Origin: CAVPHV01 sp963704825
GTDB taxonomy: Bacteria; Actinomycetota; Acidimicrobiia; Spongiisociales; UBA5794
Length of the DNA: 64,000 nucleotides
Direction: 5' to 3'
Assembly: GCA_963704825.1 (NCBI GenBank)
Contig: CAVPHV010000018.1
Span: 1 to 64,000 of the forward strand
Shown here in pieces: positions 24,094 through 33,466 of the stretch. The notes under the pieces are model-generated. The model had not been told where the DNA came from and made no database searches. It was given only the letters and a program-made list of their open reading frames with translations. The translations under genes and the position numbers were made by a program. Every line of letters begins with the position of its first letter. Position 1 is the stretch's first letter.

Positions 24094-26645
24094 CAGCGAC
24101 CTCCTGCCGCCACCACCCCGCGATCGATGCCGGCGATGGCACGTCGCGCCGCGGGCGCCAAGCTCGGAAACGTGTCCCGCAGCTGCCGCAGTAGATCGAG
24201 AAGCTGCCGGCAGTTACGGACGAAGTCTCCGGCCGCCATGTCGTCGTCGTCGAAGAGGTCCTCGAGTTCGACACCGTGCGCCCACGCATGTGCCACGACG
24301 GCAAACCCAGCATCGGGGGCACGGGTCTGCGGGAGTTTGTGATCGCGCTCGGCGGCCGCCAGGCGATAGCTCAACTCGAGAAGAGCCTCGCCGCGGACGG
24401 CGGTGTCTTTCGTCGGCCATCCACCATCCGATCCGGCAGCTCGCGCCTCGAAGGTGAACATGCTGGCCAGCGCGGCGACCTCGGGCCCATCCAGATCCGC
24501 GAACAGCCCGTCGGTGACGGACTCGGTGAGGAGGAGATCGAGTTCGTTGTACACGAAGCGCAACTGGTCCCCTTTCTCGGTCAATGCCCAGCCTTCCGTG
24601 TAGCCCCACTGTTGCAGCATCGCCAGGACGGCGCGGAAGCGTCCCACCAACGTTTCGTCCGAACGACCGAGCCGGCGACGCAGGCGGCGTACGTCGCGGT
24701 CAACCTTCTCGGCGCGCCGCACCCAACTGAGATGCTCGGCCAGCCGGGGGCAGGTCCCCACCGGGTTGCCGCCGACATCGTCGGCGAAGGCCAAGGGCCG
24801 CACCGCGCTGGGCGGTTCCCACTCCCGCAGCATCCGAGCGACCTTGCCTTGGTAGGCGCCATCCCGGCTGCGCACCGGCTGCGGCAGCGGGATCGTGCCG
24901 ACGATCGACAGCGTGGGTGGGAGGTCCTCGGGGGCAAAACGGCGGGAATCTCCGTCGGTTCCGAGCAGAAGCAGCCGGGGGCTGGCTCCCCAGCTCCTCG
25001 CCAACAGGACCCAGCGATCGTCTGCGGCGGCTGACAGTTGGAGCACGTCGCCCTCGTGGGTGCGCTGCACGAAATCCCGCATCGCCGACGTGTGGTCGTG
25101 CCCCCGTCCGCCCTCGGCCTCCAGGTAGTCCCATAGATCCCCGCGTTCGCAGGCCGCGGCTTGGAGATACTCATCGAGTTCTGTCTCGCGTTCATCCAGC
25201 GAGGTTTCGAGGGCGACACGTCGCTGGGTGACGTGGAACTGCGCGAACGAGGCATTGAGCAGCTCTTCAGCGCGATCCTGGTCGTAGTTGGCCACCAGGT
25301 TCACCGCCATGTTGTACGTGGGTTGGAAGCTCGAGACCAGCGGGTGGCTGCCCTCGGCGGCAATGGCGGCGACCCGCTCGAAGGGGAGGTCGTTGTTGTG
25401 CAGCACCACGGCGGTGCCTTCGACGTCGATACCCCGCCTGCCGGCCCGGCCGGTCAGTTGGGTGTAGTCGCCCGCTTTGAGGATCTCGTGTGATTCACCG
25501 GTGAACTTGCTCAGCCGTTCCAACACCACGGTACGTGCCGGCATGTTGATCCCCAACGCCAAGGTCTCGGTGGCGAACACAATGCTGATCAGTCCCGCCG
25601 CAAACAACTCCTCGACGGTCTCCTTGAAGGCAGGCACCATGCCGGCGTGGTGGGCAGCAACGCCGTGTTCGAGGTTGCCCACCCATGACTCGTAGCCGAG
25701 CACATCGAGGTCTGCAGGAGCAAGATGTGCCGTCCCCGCCTCCGCGGTGGCACGGATCACGCGGCGTTCGTCATCGGTGGTCAAACCCAAGCGTGCCGCG
25801 GCCACCATATCCGCCGCCTGATCACATCCGGCCCGAGAGAAGATGAAGTAGATCGCAGGCAACAGCCGTTCACGCTGCAAGGCCTCTGCCACCTCGAGGC
25901 GGCGTGGCGTGGCAAATCGGCGGAACCGCCCCCGGCCGCGCCGCAGCAGCTTCACCACCTGCGGATTGGGGCGCGCTCCGCCGCGGCCAAACACCGGGAA
26001 CAATTCGAGGCGGAACTCACGGTGTCGGTCGTTGAGAAGGTAGAGGCTTTCGAGCGGCACGGGGCGGTGGCTCTCAACGACGAGGCCCGTAGGACCACGG
26101 CGCGACCCAACCCAGTCGGTGAACTCGGCGGCATTGGCGATCGTCGCCGAAAGGTTGACCAGTGGGACCTCACGCGGCAGGTGGATGATGATCTCCTCCC
26201 ACACGCTGCCGCGGTAGCGATCCTGGAGAAAATGCACCTCATCGAGCACCACGACTCCGAGACGATCGAGGGCGCTGCTCTCGGCGTAGATCATGTTGCG
26301 CAGTACTTCGGTCGTCATCACCACGAGGGGGGCATCACCGTTGATGACGTTGTCACCGGTGAGCAGACCAACTTGGTCGGGGCCGTAGACCGAGGCAAAG
26401 TCACCGTACTTCTGATTGCTGAGCGCCTTGATCGGCGCCGTGTAGAACGCGCGCATCCCCTTCTTGATGGTCAGGTGCACTGCGGCTTCGGCCACGAGCG
26501 TCTTGCCGGCTCCCGTTGGGGCGGTGACGACAACAGACTCGCCCCGCTCGAACCGCATCACCGCCTCGCGCTGAAACCGGTCCGGGTCGAAGGGCTGGGC
26601 CGCAAAAAAGGCTTCCGCTTCCTCTGAGAGGGCGATGGTGCTCAC
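24090..26645 (-). CDS. helY: Ski2-like DEAD/DEAH-box RNA helicase HelY
   Basis: An 851-aa superfamily 2 helicase: motif I APTGAGKT near residue 40, motif II VVLDEVHFLQ, motif III LSATIAN, and motif VI QLTGRAGRRGIDVEG. The C-terminal third is the helical DSHCT-type domain of Mtr4/Ski2 relatives. The actinobacterial form is thought to act on RNA, but the substrate is unproven. Its start overlaps the tatC stop, giving a tatA/B-tatC-helY-yegS unit with 4-bp overlaps at each joint. Confidence 0.94.
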   Translation of the reverse strand: MSTIALSEEAEAFFAAQPFDPDRFQREAVMRFERGESVVVTAPTGAGKTLVAEAAVHLTIKKGMRAFYTAPIKALSNQKYGDFASVYGPDQVGLLTGDNVINGDAPLVVMTTEVLRNMIYAESSALDRLGVVVLDEVHFLQDRYRGSVWEEIIIHLPREVPLVNLSATIANAAEFTDWVGSRRGPTGLVVESHRPVPLESLYLLNDRHREFRLELFPVFGRGGARPNPQVVKLLRRGRGRFRRFATPRRLEVAEALQRERLLPAIYFIFSRAGCDQAADMVAAARLGLTTDDERRVIRATAEAGTAHLAPADLDVLGYESWVGNLEHGVAAHHAGMVPAFKETVEELFAAGLISIVFATETLALGINMPARTVVLERLSKFTGESHEILKAGDYTQLTGRAGRRGIDVEGTAVVLHNNDLPFERVAAIAAEGSHPLVSSFQPTYNMAVNLVANYDQDRAEELLNASFAQFHVTQRRVALETSLDERETELDEYLQAAACERGDLWDYLEAEGGRGHDHTSAMRDFVQRTHEGDVLQLSAAADDRWVLLARSWGASPRLLLLGTDGDSRRFAPEDLPPTLSIVGTIPLPQPVRSRDGAYQGKVARMLREWEPPSAVRPLAFADDVGGNPVGTCPRLAEHLSWVRRAEKVDRDVRRLRRRLGRSDETLVGRFRAVLAMLQQWGYTEGWALTEKGDQLRFVYNELDLLLTESVTDGLFADLDGPEVAALASMFTFEARAAGSDGGWPTKDTAVRGEALLELSYRLAAAERDHKLPQTRAPDAGFAVVAHAWAHGVELEDLFDDDDMAAGDFVRNCRQLLDLLRQLRDTFPSLAPAARRAIAGIDRGVVAAGGRW

Positions 26646-27355
26646 TTCTTGAGAATGAATCGGATGGCGAGGATCGTTGCCTCGTACAGCAGGTAGAGCG
26701 GCACCGACATCAGCATCAACGTCAACGGATCACCGCTCGGAGTGATCAACGCCGCCGACACGAGGATGATGAGCACCGCCCACCGGCGATTGGCACGCAA
26801 CTGCTTGCTGGTGACGGCACCCAGCGCGGCGGCCATGAACAAGAACACCGGAAACTCGAACGCCACGCCGAAGGCAAAGAGGAACCGCACCGCAAAACGC
26901 AAGTAGTTGTCGACCCCGATGACGGGGAAGAGTCTTCCCTCTCCGAAGTTGACGAGGAAGTCCAGGCCCCGTTCGATGGCGACGTACCCCAGGACGATCC
27001 CGCCGATGAACAAGGCGGCGAGCACCGCTGAGGCTGGGATGACGTAGCGCTTCTCCTGATGGGTGAGCGCCGGCGAGATGAACCTCCAAATCTGATAGAT
27101 GATGACCGGGCTCGCCAGCACCGCTCCGGTGAAGAACGAGATTCGCATCGCGATCGAGAACGGCTCTGTGACCGAGAAGGCCGCAAGCTCTTGATCCACC
27201 ACAGCTTCATATGGTGCCGCCAGGAGGTCGAAGACGTGCTGCCACAGGACAAAGCCGATGATGGCCCCAACCCCGAGCGCGATGACGGATACGATGAGTC
27301 GGCTGCGTAGCTCCGCGAGGTGCTCACGCAGGCTCATGGTCTCCTGGGTGGTCAC
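26642..27355 (-). CDS. tatC: Sec-independent protein translocase TatC
   Basis: A 237-aa membrane protein with six hydrophobic segments. The N-terminal MSLREHLAELRSRL is the conserved TatC cytoplasmic start that recognises twin-arginine signal peptides, and the PALTHQEKRYVIP loop is also family-specific. ATG 27355 overlaps the tatA/B stop; ATG 27337 (MSLREHL) is an alternative start. Confidence 0.96.
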   Translation of the reverse strand: MTTQETMSLREHLAELRSRLIVSVIALGVGAIIGFVLWQHVFDLLAAPYEAVVDQELAAFSVTEPFSIAMRISFFTGAVLASPVIIYQIWRFISPALTHQEKRYVIPASAVLAALFIGGIVLGYVAIERGLDFLVNFGEGRLFPVIGVDNYLRFAVRFLFAFGVAFEFPVFLFMAAALGAVTSKQLRANRRWAVLIILVSAALITPSGDPLTLMLMSVPLYLLYEATILAIRFILKK

Positions 27356-27771
27356 AATGAGGCCTGGGGATCGTCGTCGCCGGCAACGTCGCCAGAAGCC
27401 TCTTCAGCCGCGGCCGCCTCAGGTGGATCGGAGCTGGGCTGCGGGGGAGGTGTCGTGCCGTCCTCGGGCTTGGCCGGCCCGGCCGGTTGACCCATCGCGC
27501 GCGTGGCGGCATCGAGGCCGGAGAGTGCACCGGTGGCAGTCGACGTGACATCGTCCCGCACCGCCTTGAGTTCGCGTCGCACGTCCTGGAGCGTCGAGAG
27601 GGTCTCGTCGTACTCAGACCCTAGTTCGTCACGCAACGCGGCCGACGTTTCGCGCACTTTGCGCACCATCGTACCGGCGCGTCGCGCCAGTTCCGGAAGC
27701 TTGTCCGGTCCGAAGATGATGAGGACGACGACCAAGATCGTCAGGAGCTCACCGAGCTGAAGACTGCCCAT
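27352..27771 (-). CDS. tatA: Twin-arginine translocase subunit TatA/TatB
   Basis: A short membrane anchor (about residues 5-20) followed by FGPDKLPELARRAG, the Tat hinge and amphipathic helix, a long charged helix to residue 85, and a Pro/Glu/Ala-rich tail. At 139 aa it resembles TatB in length, but TatA and TatB are hard to separate in actinobacteria; no other TatA gene is in the window. First gene of the tat operon. No clear promoter was seen in the upstream 150 bp beyond a hairpin. Confidence 0.88.
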   Translation of the reverse strand: MGSLQLGELLTILVVVLIIFGPDKLPELARRAGTMVRKVRETSAALRDELGSEYDETLSTLQDVRRELKAVRDDVTSTATGALSGLDAATRAMGQPAGPAKPEDGTTPPPQPSSDPPEAAAAEEASGDVAGDDDPQASL

Positions 27772-27852
27772 GGAGGTGAATAGTAGGTGGCCGCGGTCTC
27801 CACGACGACGGGTTGGGCCGGCGAGAGGGAGGGAGCGTACCCGGAACGAACT

Positions 27853-27882
27853 CGAGCCCAGACCGGGGAAAGTCTGGGCTCG
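27853..27882. terminator. 11-bp hairpin downstream of the zinc-ribbon gene
   Basis: CGAGCCCAGAC at 27853-27863 pairs with GTCTGGGCTCG at 27872-27882 across an 8-nt loop. It lies 40 bp past the stop of the leftward zinc-ribbon gene and before the tat operon. There is no U-tract, as often in high-GC terminators. Confidence 0.6.
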
Positions 27883-27922
27883 TGTCTGGGTGGAAGGCTG
27901 TTGGGCTACGGAGTGACAGCCC

Positions 27923-28216
27923 CTACGAAGCAGCTAGTTCAGAGAACCAGCCCTCTTCGTCGAGTGCCGTGGCAAATCCCTCGATCTCGTCTTCGGTGAT
28001 CGGACCGGTCACGGTCATGATCTCGTAGTCGACGCCGGTGGCGAGCAGGATGCTCACTACTCGGTGGTTGGCGGGTCGCCGCTGGACGATTCCGCAGAAG
28101 GGACATTCAAATCGATAGTTGCCGGTGGAGCCCTCAGGAGCCAGCTCGAGGCCGATATCCTTGGTGGTGAGTTCCACGTCTCCGCAGCGTTTGCAGGTGG
28201 TCCTGATGGTGGTCAT
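27923..28216 (-). CDS. Small zinc-ribbon protein (97 aa)
   Basis: ATG 28216 follows GGAGTGAGAGAA. An N-terminal zinc ribbon is formed by CKRC near residue 8 and CPFC near residue 43; the C-terminal half is acidic with an EGFATALDEEGWF helix. No enzymatic motif. It lies between pafC and the tat operon, a position where small metal-binding proteins occur in other actinobacteria. Function unknown. Confidence 0.7.
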   Translation of the reverse strand: MTTIRTTCKRCGDVELTTKDIGLELAPEGSTGNYRFECPFCGIVQRRPANHRVVSILLATGVDYEIMTVTGPITEDEIEGFATALDEEGWFSELAAS

Positions 28217-28306
28217 TTCTCTCACTCCGTGTTGCCCGTATCCACCAAACACATCGGGTTGAGAAGGGGCACCCTGAATGACTATTTGGCGAGTAGTCCA
28301 TCTGCG

Positions 28307-29239
28307 CTAGACCGTGTAGTGACCCAAAATGCGTCCCCGCAAATCGATCAGCGCCGCCTCGACCTCGACCCCGGAGACGAGCTCGGCGTCCGGCCCGAGC
28401 CGCAGCAACAGGCGGGCGGCAACGGCCGGGTCTCCGGCCGAGAAGCGAACCACGTTGCCATCGTCTGCCGTCTCCTCGATGACGTCGACCGGGTAGTAGT
28501 CGGCCACCCAACGTGCCCGAGCCGACAGCTTGATGACGGCTCTGACGTCTTCCTCTCCCGGCAGGTAGCGGACCACCGGCGGCGGCACCTCGGCCGGTGG
28601 ATCAAAACGCTCTCCGGTCGCGTCGGCGCCGCGGATCCGATCAATCCGGAAGACTCGCTCGCCATCGGCCCGGCGGCAATGACCCCGCACATACCAATTG
28701 CCGAGAGTGGAGAAGACCGACCACGGCTCGATATCACGTTCGGTGGTCTCGCCCGAGGCCAGCCCGGTATAGGTGATCCTCATGACAATCCCATCGCTGG
28801 CTGCGCGGCGGAGCTCGCCGACGAGCACCGGTTCGCTGAGATCGACCACCAGTGCTTCCGTCCCGTCGGGGATCACAACCTGCTGCAACTTTGCTACTGC
28901 CCTCTCGAGAGCAGGAGGCGCCTGACCAGACGACAGCACCGCCATCCCCGACGCCAGCAGGGTGAGCGCTTCAGGAGCGGTGAGGCGTACCGGTTGCGAA
29001 AAGTAGTCGGCCATCTCGACAACAACCTCTTCGTCGTCGATGTAGGCCACCATCAAGTCACCCGGTCCGTAGCCGGGGAGGCCGCAGACGAACACCAAGT
29101 CGAGGTCGGCGGCAAGCTCACGACGTTCGTACCCGAACCGGGCACAGACCTCGCCAACTGTGGCCCCCGGATTGGCGATCACCCAGGGAAGCATCGCCAG
29201 GATCCGGTTGAGGCGCTGGGCGGTCCGCGGGCTACTCAT
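28307..29239 (-). CDS. pafC: WYL-domain transcription regulator PafC
   Basis: A 310-aa helix-turn-helix plus WYL protein. The N-terminus TAQRLNRILAMLPWVIANPGATVGEVCARFG is the winged-helix part; the WYL domain spans about 140-230, with the core at RITYTGL and VRGHCRRADGERVFRIDRI. With PafB it activates the RecA-independent DNA damage response in mycobacteria. Its ATG overlaps the pafB stop as ATGA. Confidence 0.93.
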   Translation of the reverse strand: MSSPRTAQRLNRILAMLPWVIANPGATVGEVCARFGYERRELAADLDLVFVCGLPGYGPGDLMVAYIDDEEVVVEMADYFSQPVRLTAPEALTLLASGMAVLSSGQAPPALERAVAKLQQVVIPDGTEALVVDLSEPVLVGELRRAASDGIVMRITYTGLASGETTERDIEPWSVFSTLGNWYVRGHCRRADGERVFRIDRIRGADATGERFDPPAEVPPPVVRYLPGEEDVRAVIKLSARARWVADYYPVDVIEETADDGNVVRFSAGDPAVAARLLLRLGPDAELVSGVEVEAALIDLRGRILGHYTV

Positions 29240-30163
29240 GCCACCCCCCGAACCCGGGCGACGAGGCGCTCACGCAATTCGGGAGGATCAATCACCTTGG
29301 CACCGTCCTCGAACGAGATGATCCATCCAATGAATGCTTCAGGGTTGGCCACCCGCAATTCGGCCTCGAATCCTCCATCGTCGAACTCGACGATGGACGG
29401 TGTCCCGGGTCAATTGGCGCCGTGCCCACCACGCAATCTCAGGGCTGAAGGCAACGCGCGCCACCATGTCGTCGCCGCCCGCCTCCCACGGAGCGGAGGG
29501 GATGGCATCCGAGGCACGGAACCCTTCGGGCCGATCGAAAGCATTTGCGGTGCCGATGATCTCGAAGCCGCCGGCCCGATCCATCCGATAGACCTTGATC
29601 CGCTCGTCCTCGTGCTCTGCGCCCACCAGATACCAGTGACCACGGCGGTGCACCAGGCCGTACGGCGCGACCCGCCTGGACTTGTCTCGGTAGCTGAATT
29701 GCACAAGATGGCGTTCAACGACCGCGGTGAAGGCATCCGCCAACTCATCTCGCTCGTGACCAAGGTTTGCGGCCAGTGGTTCGCCGGCCACAGTCAAGGA
29801 TGAGCCGCCGAGTTTGAACAGCGCTTCTGGCCCCGACGCCTGCCCCCCGATGTGAACCACCTTGGCGGCCAGCCACAACGCCGCTCGCTCCTCGTCGGTC
29901 AATCCCGGGTCGGGCAGTGCGTAGGCATCCGACGGCACCACGTAGCCGTGCTCCACCTCCCACGCGTCGGTGGGGTGGAGCTCGAGTGGGATCCCGAGTT
30001 GACGCAGAAGGTCTTTGTCCCGCTCGAACATGCGCCGCCAGGCAGCATCGCTGTTCTGGTCGTAGCCCGATACCGTCATCCGGATCTCGTCCGCGGTCAC
30101 CGGCCTCCCCGCGGTGAGCAGGAACGCCAGGAGGTTGAGAATCCGTTCGACAACGTTGTGCAT
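29236..30163 (-). pseudogene. pafB: WYL-domain regulator PafB, one-base frameshift near 29405
   Basis: ATG 30163 begins MHNVVERILNLLAFLL; the helix-turn-helix and WYL regions (LVQFSYRDKSRRVAPYG, KVYRMDRAGGFE) are intact. Near minus-strand ACCCGGGACA (29401-29410) the frame shifts: the current frame ends at 29339, while the +1 frame continues with IVEFDDGGFEAELRVANPEAFIGWI to a TGA at 29236, overlapping pafC as usual. Deleting one base restores a normal 308-aa PafB. A sequencing error is at least as likely as a real mutation. Confidence 0.85.
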
Positions 30164-30265
30164 CGCGCGCAAGGTACTGGCGACGAGCCGCCAGGGGAAG
30201 GACTTCGTGAGTGGCGCGGACGACCCAATCATCGCCCCGCTCTCGCTGGATACTTCGTTTGGCCC

Positions 30266-31622
30266 TCAGAGACTGGCGATCAGCTTGTCGACCCGCTCGT
30301 CGTGGGCCCGGAACGGGTCCTTGCACAGGACGGTGCGCTGGGCCTGGTCGTTGAGTTTGAGGTGGACCCAGTCGACGGTGAAGTCCCGTTTGCGCGCCTT
30401 GGCCGCCTTGATGAATTCGCCCCGCAACCGCGCCCGGGTGGTCGCGGGTGGGTTGGTCATCGCCTTCGCCACCGATTCGTCGGTGACGACCCGCTCCATC
30501 AAACCCTTGCGCTGCAGGATGTAGTACAGGCCTCGCTCCCGAGTCACGTCGTGATAGGCAAGATCGAGCAGCGCCAGCCGGGGAGACGAAAGGGCAAGAT
30601 CGTGCTTGGCCTGGTACTGCTCGATCAAGCGGTACTTGGCGACCCAGTCCAACTCGCGATGCAGCGACATGGGATCCTTCTCCAGACCCGGTCAGCACGT
30701 ACTCCCACATCTCGATGGCCCGTTCAACCTCAGGTGGAAAGCCCGACGTCCGGGCGTATCGCATCGCCCGCTCGAGGTACTCCCATTGCACGTCCAATGC
30801 TGAGAGCTCTCGCCCATTGGCGAGGCGGACCCGCTGCTTGCAAGTGATGTCGTGGGACACTTCCCTGATTGCCCGAATCGGGTTCTCGAGGGTCAGGTCC
30901 CGGAACACGACGTCGTCCTCGAGCATTTGGATCAGTGCGGCCGTTGTCCCGACCTTGACGTAGGTGACCCACTCAGACATGTTCGAATCCCCGGCGATGA
31001 CGTGGAGTCGGCGATAGCGCTCCGCATCGGCGTGCGGTTCGTCGCGCGTATTGATGATGGGCCGGCTACGCGTGGTCGCCGACGAGATCCCCTCCCAAAT
31101 GTGTTCCGCACGCTGGGCAAGGCAGTACACGGTGCCTCGAGCGGTCTGCAGCAGCTTGCCGGCGCCGGCGTAGATCTGGCGAGTGACAAAGAACGGGATG
31201 AGCGTGTCGATGATGCGCTGAAAGTCACCTTGCCGGCCCACCAGGTAGTTCTCGTGGCAGCCGTACGAGTTGCCCGCAGAGTCGGTGTTGTTCTTGAAGA
31301 GGTAGATCTGGCCGCGGATGCCCTCCTCTTCGAGTCGCTGCTCTGCGGAGAGGAGCAATCCCTCCAGAATCCGCTCCCCCGCCTTGTCGTGGGCGACGAC
31401 GTCATACAGGCTGTCACACTCGGGTGTGGCGTACTCAGGGTGGCTGCCGACGTCGAGGTAGAGCCTGGCACCGTTCTCGAGGAACACATTCGAGGAACGA
31501 CCCCAGCTCACGACTCGGCGGAACAGGTACCGGGCTACCTCGTCGGGCGAGAGCCGGCGCTGCCCGCGCAACGTGCAGGTGACCCCGTACTCGTTCTCGA
31601 TTCCGAAAATGCGGCGTTCCAC
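30266..31622 (-). pseudogene. pafA: Pup-protein ligase PafA, one-base frameshift near 30688
   Basis: GTG 31622 starts VERRIFGIENEYGVTC, the catalytic N-terminus (the Glu of GIENEYG is in the metal/ATP site). Conserved FKNNTDSAGNSYGCHENYL and RPIINTRDEPHAD follow. At minus-strand ACCGGGTCTG one G too many shifts the frame after residue 311; the rest (SLHRELDWVAKYRL...VDKLIASL) is in the next frame. Removing it gives 451 aa, the family length. PafA attaches Pup to substrate lysines. A consensus error is likely; if real, pupylation is lost. Confidence 0.88.
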
Positions 31623-31721
31623 GACGGCCAGGGTAGACGCCGGGTCGGACCCAAGCGGGCGAAACAAGCGCGAACGACAACTCTCCCCCCATTAGCGGTT
31701 CGCGCCCGGCACAATGGCGTC

Positions 31722-32084
31722 ATGCAGCAAGATCGCACCAGCCGCTTCGTTCGCATCGCCACGGTGAGCGATCTCGCCACCGGGCACGTGCTGGCGGCGC
31801 GGCTGCGATCCGAGAACATCGACGTGCGGCTCCACAGCCAGGCGTTCGGGCCATACCCGATGACGGTCGGGCACCTCGCCGAAGCGGAGTTGTGGGTGGC
31901 ATCTGATCGAGTTGAAGAAGCCGGGCGAATCCTGCTCGACGCCGAGGTGCGGGATGCGATTGCCCCCGCCGAGGTGGACGGACCCACCAATCCGGTGCTC
32001 CCTGCGTCGGTCAGGATTGTCGCGCTGGGGATCGGTTTGATCCTGGCGGCCATGTGGGTCGCCCGCCTGATCAGGGTGTTCTGA
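31722..32084 (+). CDS. DUF2007-like putative signal-transducing membrane protein
   Basis: A 120-aa protein: residues 10-85 have the ferredoxin-like pattern of DUF2007 (FVRIATVSDLATGHVLAARLRSENIDV, ELWVASDRVEEAGRIL), and residues 98-118 form one C-terminal membrane helix. The ATG at 31722 is in the gap between divergent pafA and converges on the 32100 gene. No ribosome-binding site is clear; CACAAT seven bases before the ATG may be a -10 box of a leaderless transcript. Role unknown. Confidence 0.65.
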   Translation: MQQDRTSRFVRIATVSDLATGHVLAARLRSENIDVRLHSQAFGPYPMTVGHLAEAELWVASDRVEEAGRILLDAEVRDAIAPAEVDGPTNPVLPASVRIVALGIGLILAAMWVARLIRVF

Positions 32085-32099
32085 GCCCAAAGCGGCACA

Positions 32100-32789
32100 T
32101 CACGAACGGGAGCGGAGCGCCTTTGCCGTCGTCTCGTAGGCGGCGACTTCTTCCTTTTGGTCGTCCGTCAGCAGGAACAGCTTGGTGAACGGGATCCGCA
32201 GTGGGCCGGGCAGCACGCCGCCGACCCGGAACCCACCGGGCACCGACGGCATGATCATCGCCAGGATCGCTGAGAACACGGGTAGGTACAGGCTCAGCGT
32301 AAGCAGGACGGAGGTGGTGACGTCGATCCAATCGGTGTAACCGAACGTGGCCCGCAGCAGCCAGGCCACCGCAACCACTACGAGCAGGGTGAACGACGAG
32401 TCGACCGCGGAAAAGTCCCACTTCGGGAGAGGCTCATTGCGGTAGATCCGCTTCCAGACCACGACGGGGGTCAGCCAGAACACCCCAGCGATGACGATCA
32501 TGAACCCCCCAAGGGCCAGCATGTCGACGGGGTGCGACCACATCGGGCCCAGCGGGTCGCTGTTGCCTGCCGTCGGCTCCGCCTGACCCGACAAGAACAG
32601 CGTGATGGCCAGCACCATCGGAGCCGGCATCCCCGCCAGGTGGAGAAAGGCCGCCTTCCCCTTCTTGGGCGCGTTCTCCTTGTCCTCGCGTTTGCGTTCC
32701 TTCTTGGCAACAGTGGACTCTTGGCGCCGGCGCGACTTGGCCTGCTGCTGATAGCTGGAGCGCGCCTTCTTCGTCCCGCCTCGACTCAC
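32100..32789 (-). CDS. Conserved membrane protein in the proteasome operon
   Basis: A 229-aa protein with a very basic N-terminus (residues 1-45, many Lys and Arg) and four hydrophobic segments (about 50-70, 88-110, 128-146, 155-178), then a charged C-terminal tail. No known motif. The ATG 32789 overlaps the prcA stop as ATGA, so it is co-translated with the 20S subunits. An anchoring role for the core is conceivable but has no direct support. Confidence 0.7.
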   Translation of the reverse strand: MSRGGTKKARSSYQQQAKSRRRQESTVAKKERKREDKENAPKKGKAAFLHLAGMPAPMVLAITLFLSGQAEPTAGNSDPLGPMWSHPVDMLALGGFMIVIAGVFWLTPVVVWKRIYRNEPLPKWDFSAVDSSFTLLVVVAVAWLLRATFGYTDWIDVTTSVLLTLSLYLPVFSAILAMIMPSVPGGFRVGGVLPGPLRIPFTKLFLLTDDQKEEVAAYETTAKALRSRS

Positions 32790-33466
32790 TGCCTGGCCGC
32801 CTCGATTTCGGCCGCATCGAGGCGCCGGAACTTCCGCCTGCCGAGGTTGCGGTCAAGCACCGCGGCCTCCCAGTCCCCTGGCGGAATCTCGCGCTCCTCC
32901 ACCGCTTCGATGGCATCGACGGCGAGCTTGATGACGGCGCTCAGGTCGGCTCCGGATTCATATCCCTCGGAGAGCTTCTCCTGCAGGGCCTCGTCTTGAC
33001 CGCCGATCGCTCCAAACTGCTGCTCGGTGCGCAGAGTGCCGTCGAACTGAATCCGATAGAGCCGGGTCTGCTCGGCGTCGACCCCCACCTCGGCGACAAA
33101 CACCTCGACTTCGTACGGCTTGACTTCATGAGTGAAGATCGTGCCCATGGTCTGCGAGTAGGCGTTGGCCAGACCCTTTCCGGTGACGTCGGGCCGGCCA
33201 TACGAGTAACCCTTGAGGTCGGCGTAGCGGATGCCCGCCACTCGTAGCATCTCGAACTCGTTGAAGCGGCCAACTCCGGCGAAAGCGATCGCGTCGTAGA
33301 TCTCGGCGAGCTTGTGCAACGAGCCGCTGGGGTTCTCGCCGATCAGCAGAACACCGTCGGCGTATTCGGCCACCACGATCGACCGGCCCCGGGCGATGCC
33401 TTTGCGAGCGAATTCAGCCCGATCCTTGATCAGCTGCTCGGGCGGGACGTAGAACGGCATCGTCAT
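32786..33466 (-). CDS. prcA: Proteasome subunit alpha
   Basis: Outer-ring subunit of the 20S proteasome. The gating N-terminus MPFYVPPEQLIKDRAEFARKGIARGRSIV and the following strands match actinobacterial PrcA; the C-terminal helix is rich in Arg and Glu. Length is 226 aa. The start overlaps prcB as ATGA. It interacts with the ARC C-terminus, which opens the gate. Confidence 0.95.
   Translation of the reverse strand: MTMPFYVPPEQLIKDRAEFARKGIARGRSIVVAEYADGVLLIGENPSGSLHKLAEIYDAIAFAGVGRFNEFEMLRVAGIRYADLKGYSYGRPDVTGKGLANAYSQTMGTIFTHEVKPYEVEVFVAEVGVDAEQTRLYRIQFDGTLRTEQQFGAIGGQDEALQEKLSEGYESGADLSAVIKLAVDAIEAVEEREIPPGDWEAAVLDRNLGRRKFRRLDAAEIEAARQ

Noticed and set aside
28064..29803. 579-codon plus-strand frame opposite pafC and pafB
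   Set aside because: Shadow of the WYL regulator genes; composition is that of an antisense frame.
29745..31667. A 640-codon open frame that appears to fuse pafA with a C-terminal Arg/Pro-rich region
   Set aside because: After the frameshift near 30688 this frame is antisense-like shadow of pafA and pafB; the genuine C-terminus of PafA is in the next frame.
30852..31721. Upstream extension of the DUF2007-like gene
   Set aside because: Antisense to pafA; the DUF2007-like region begins at 31722.
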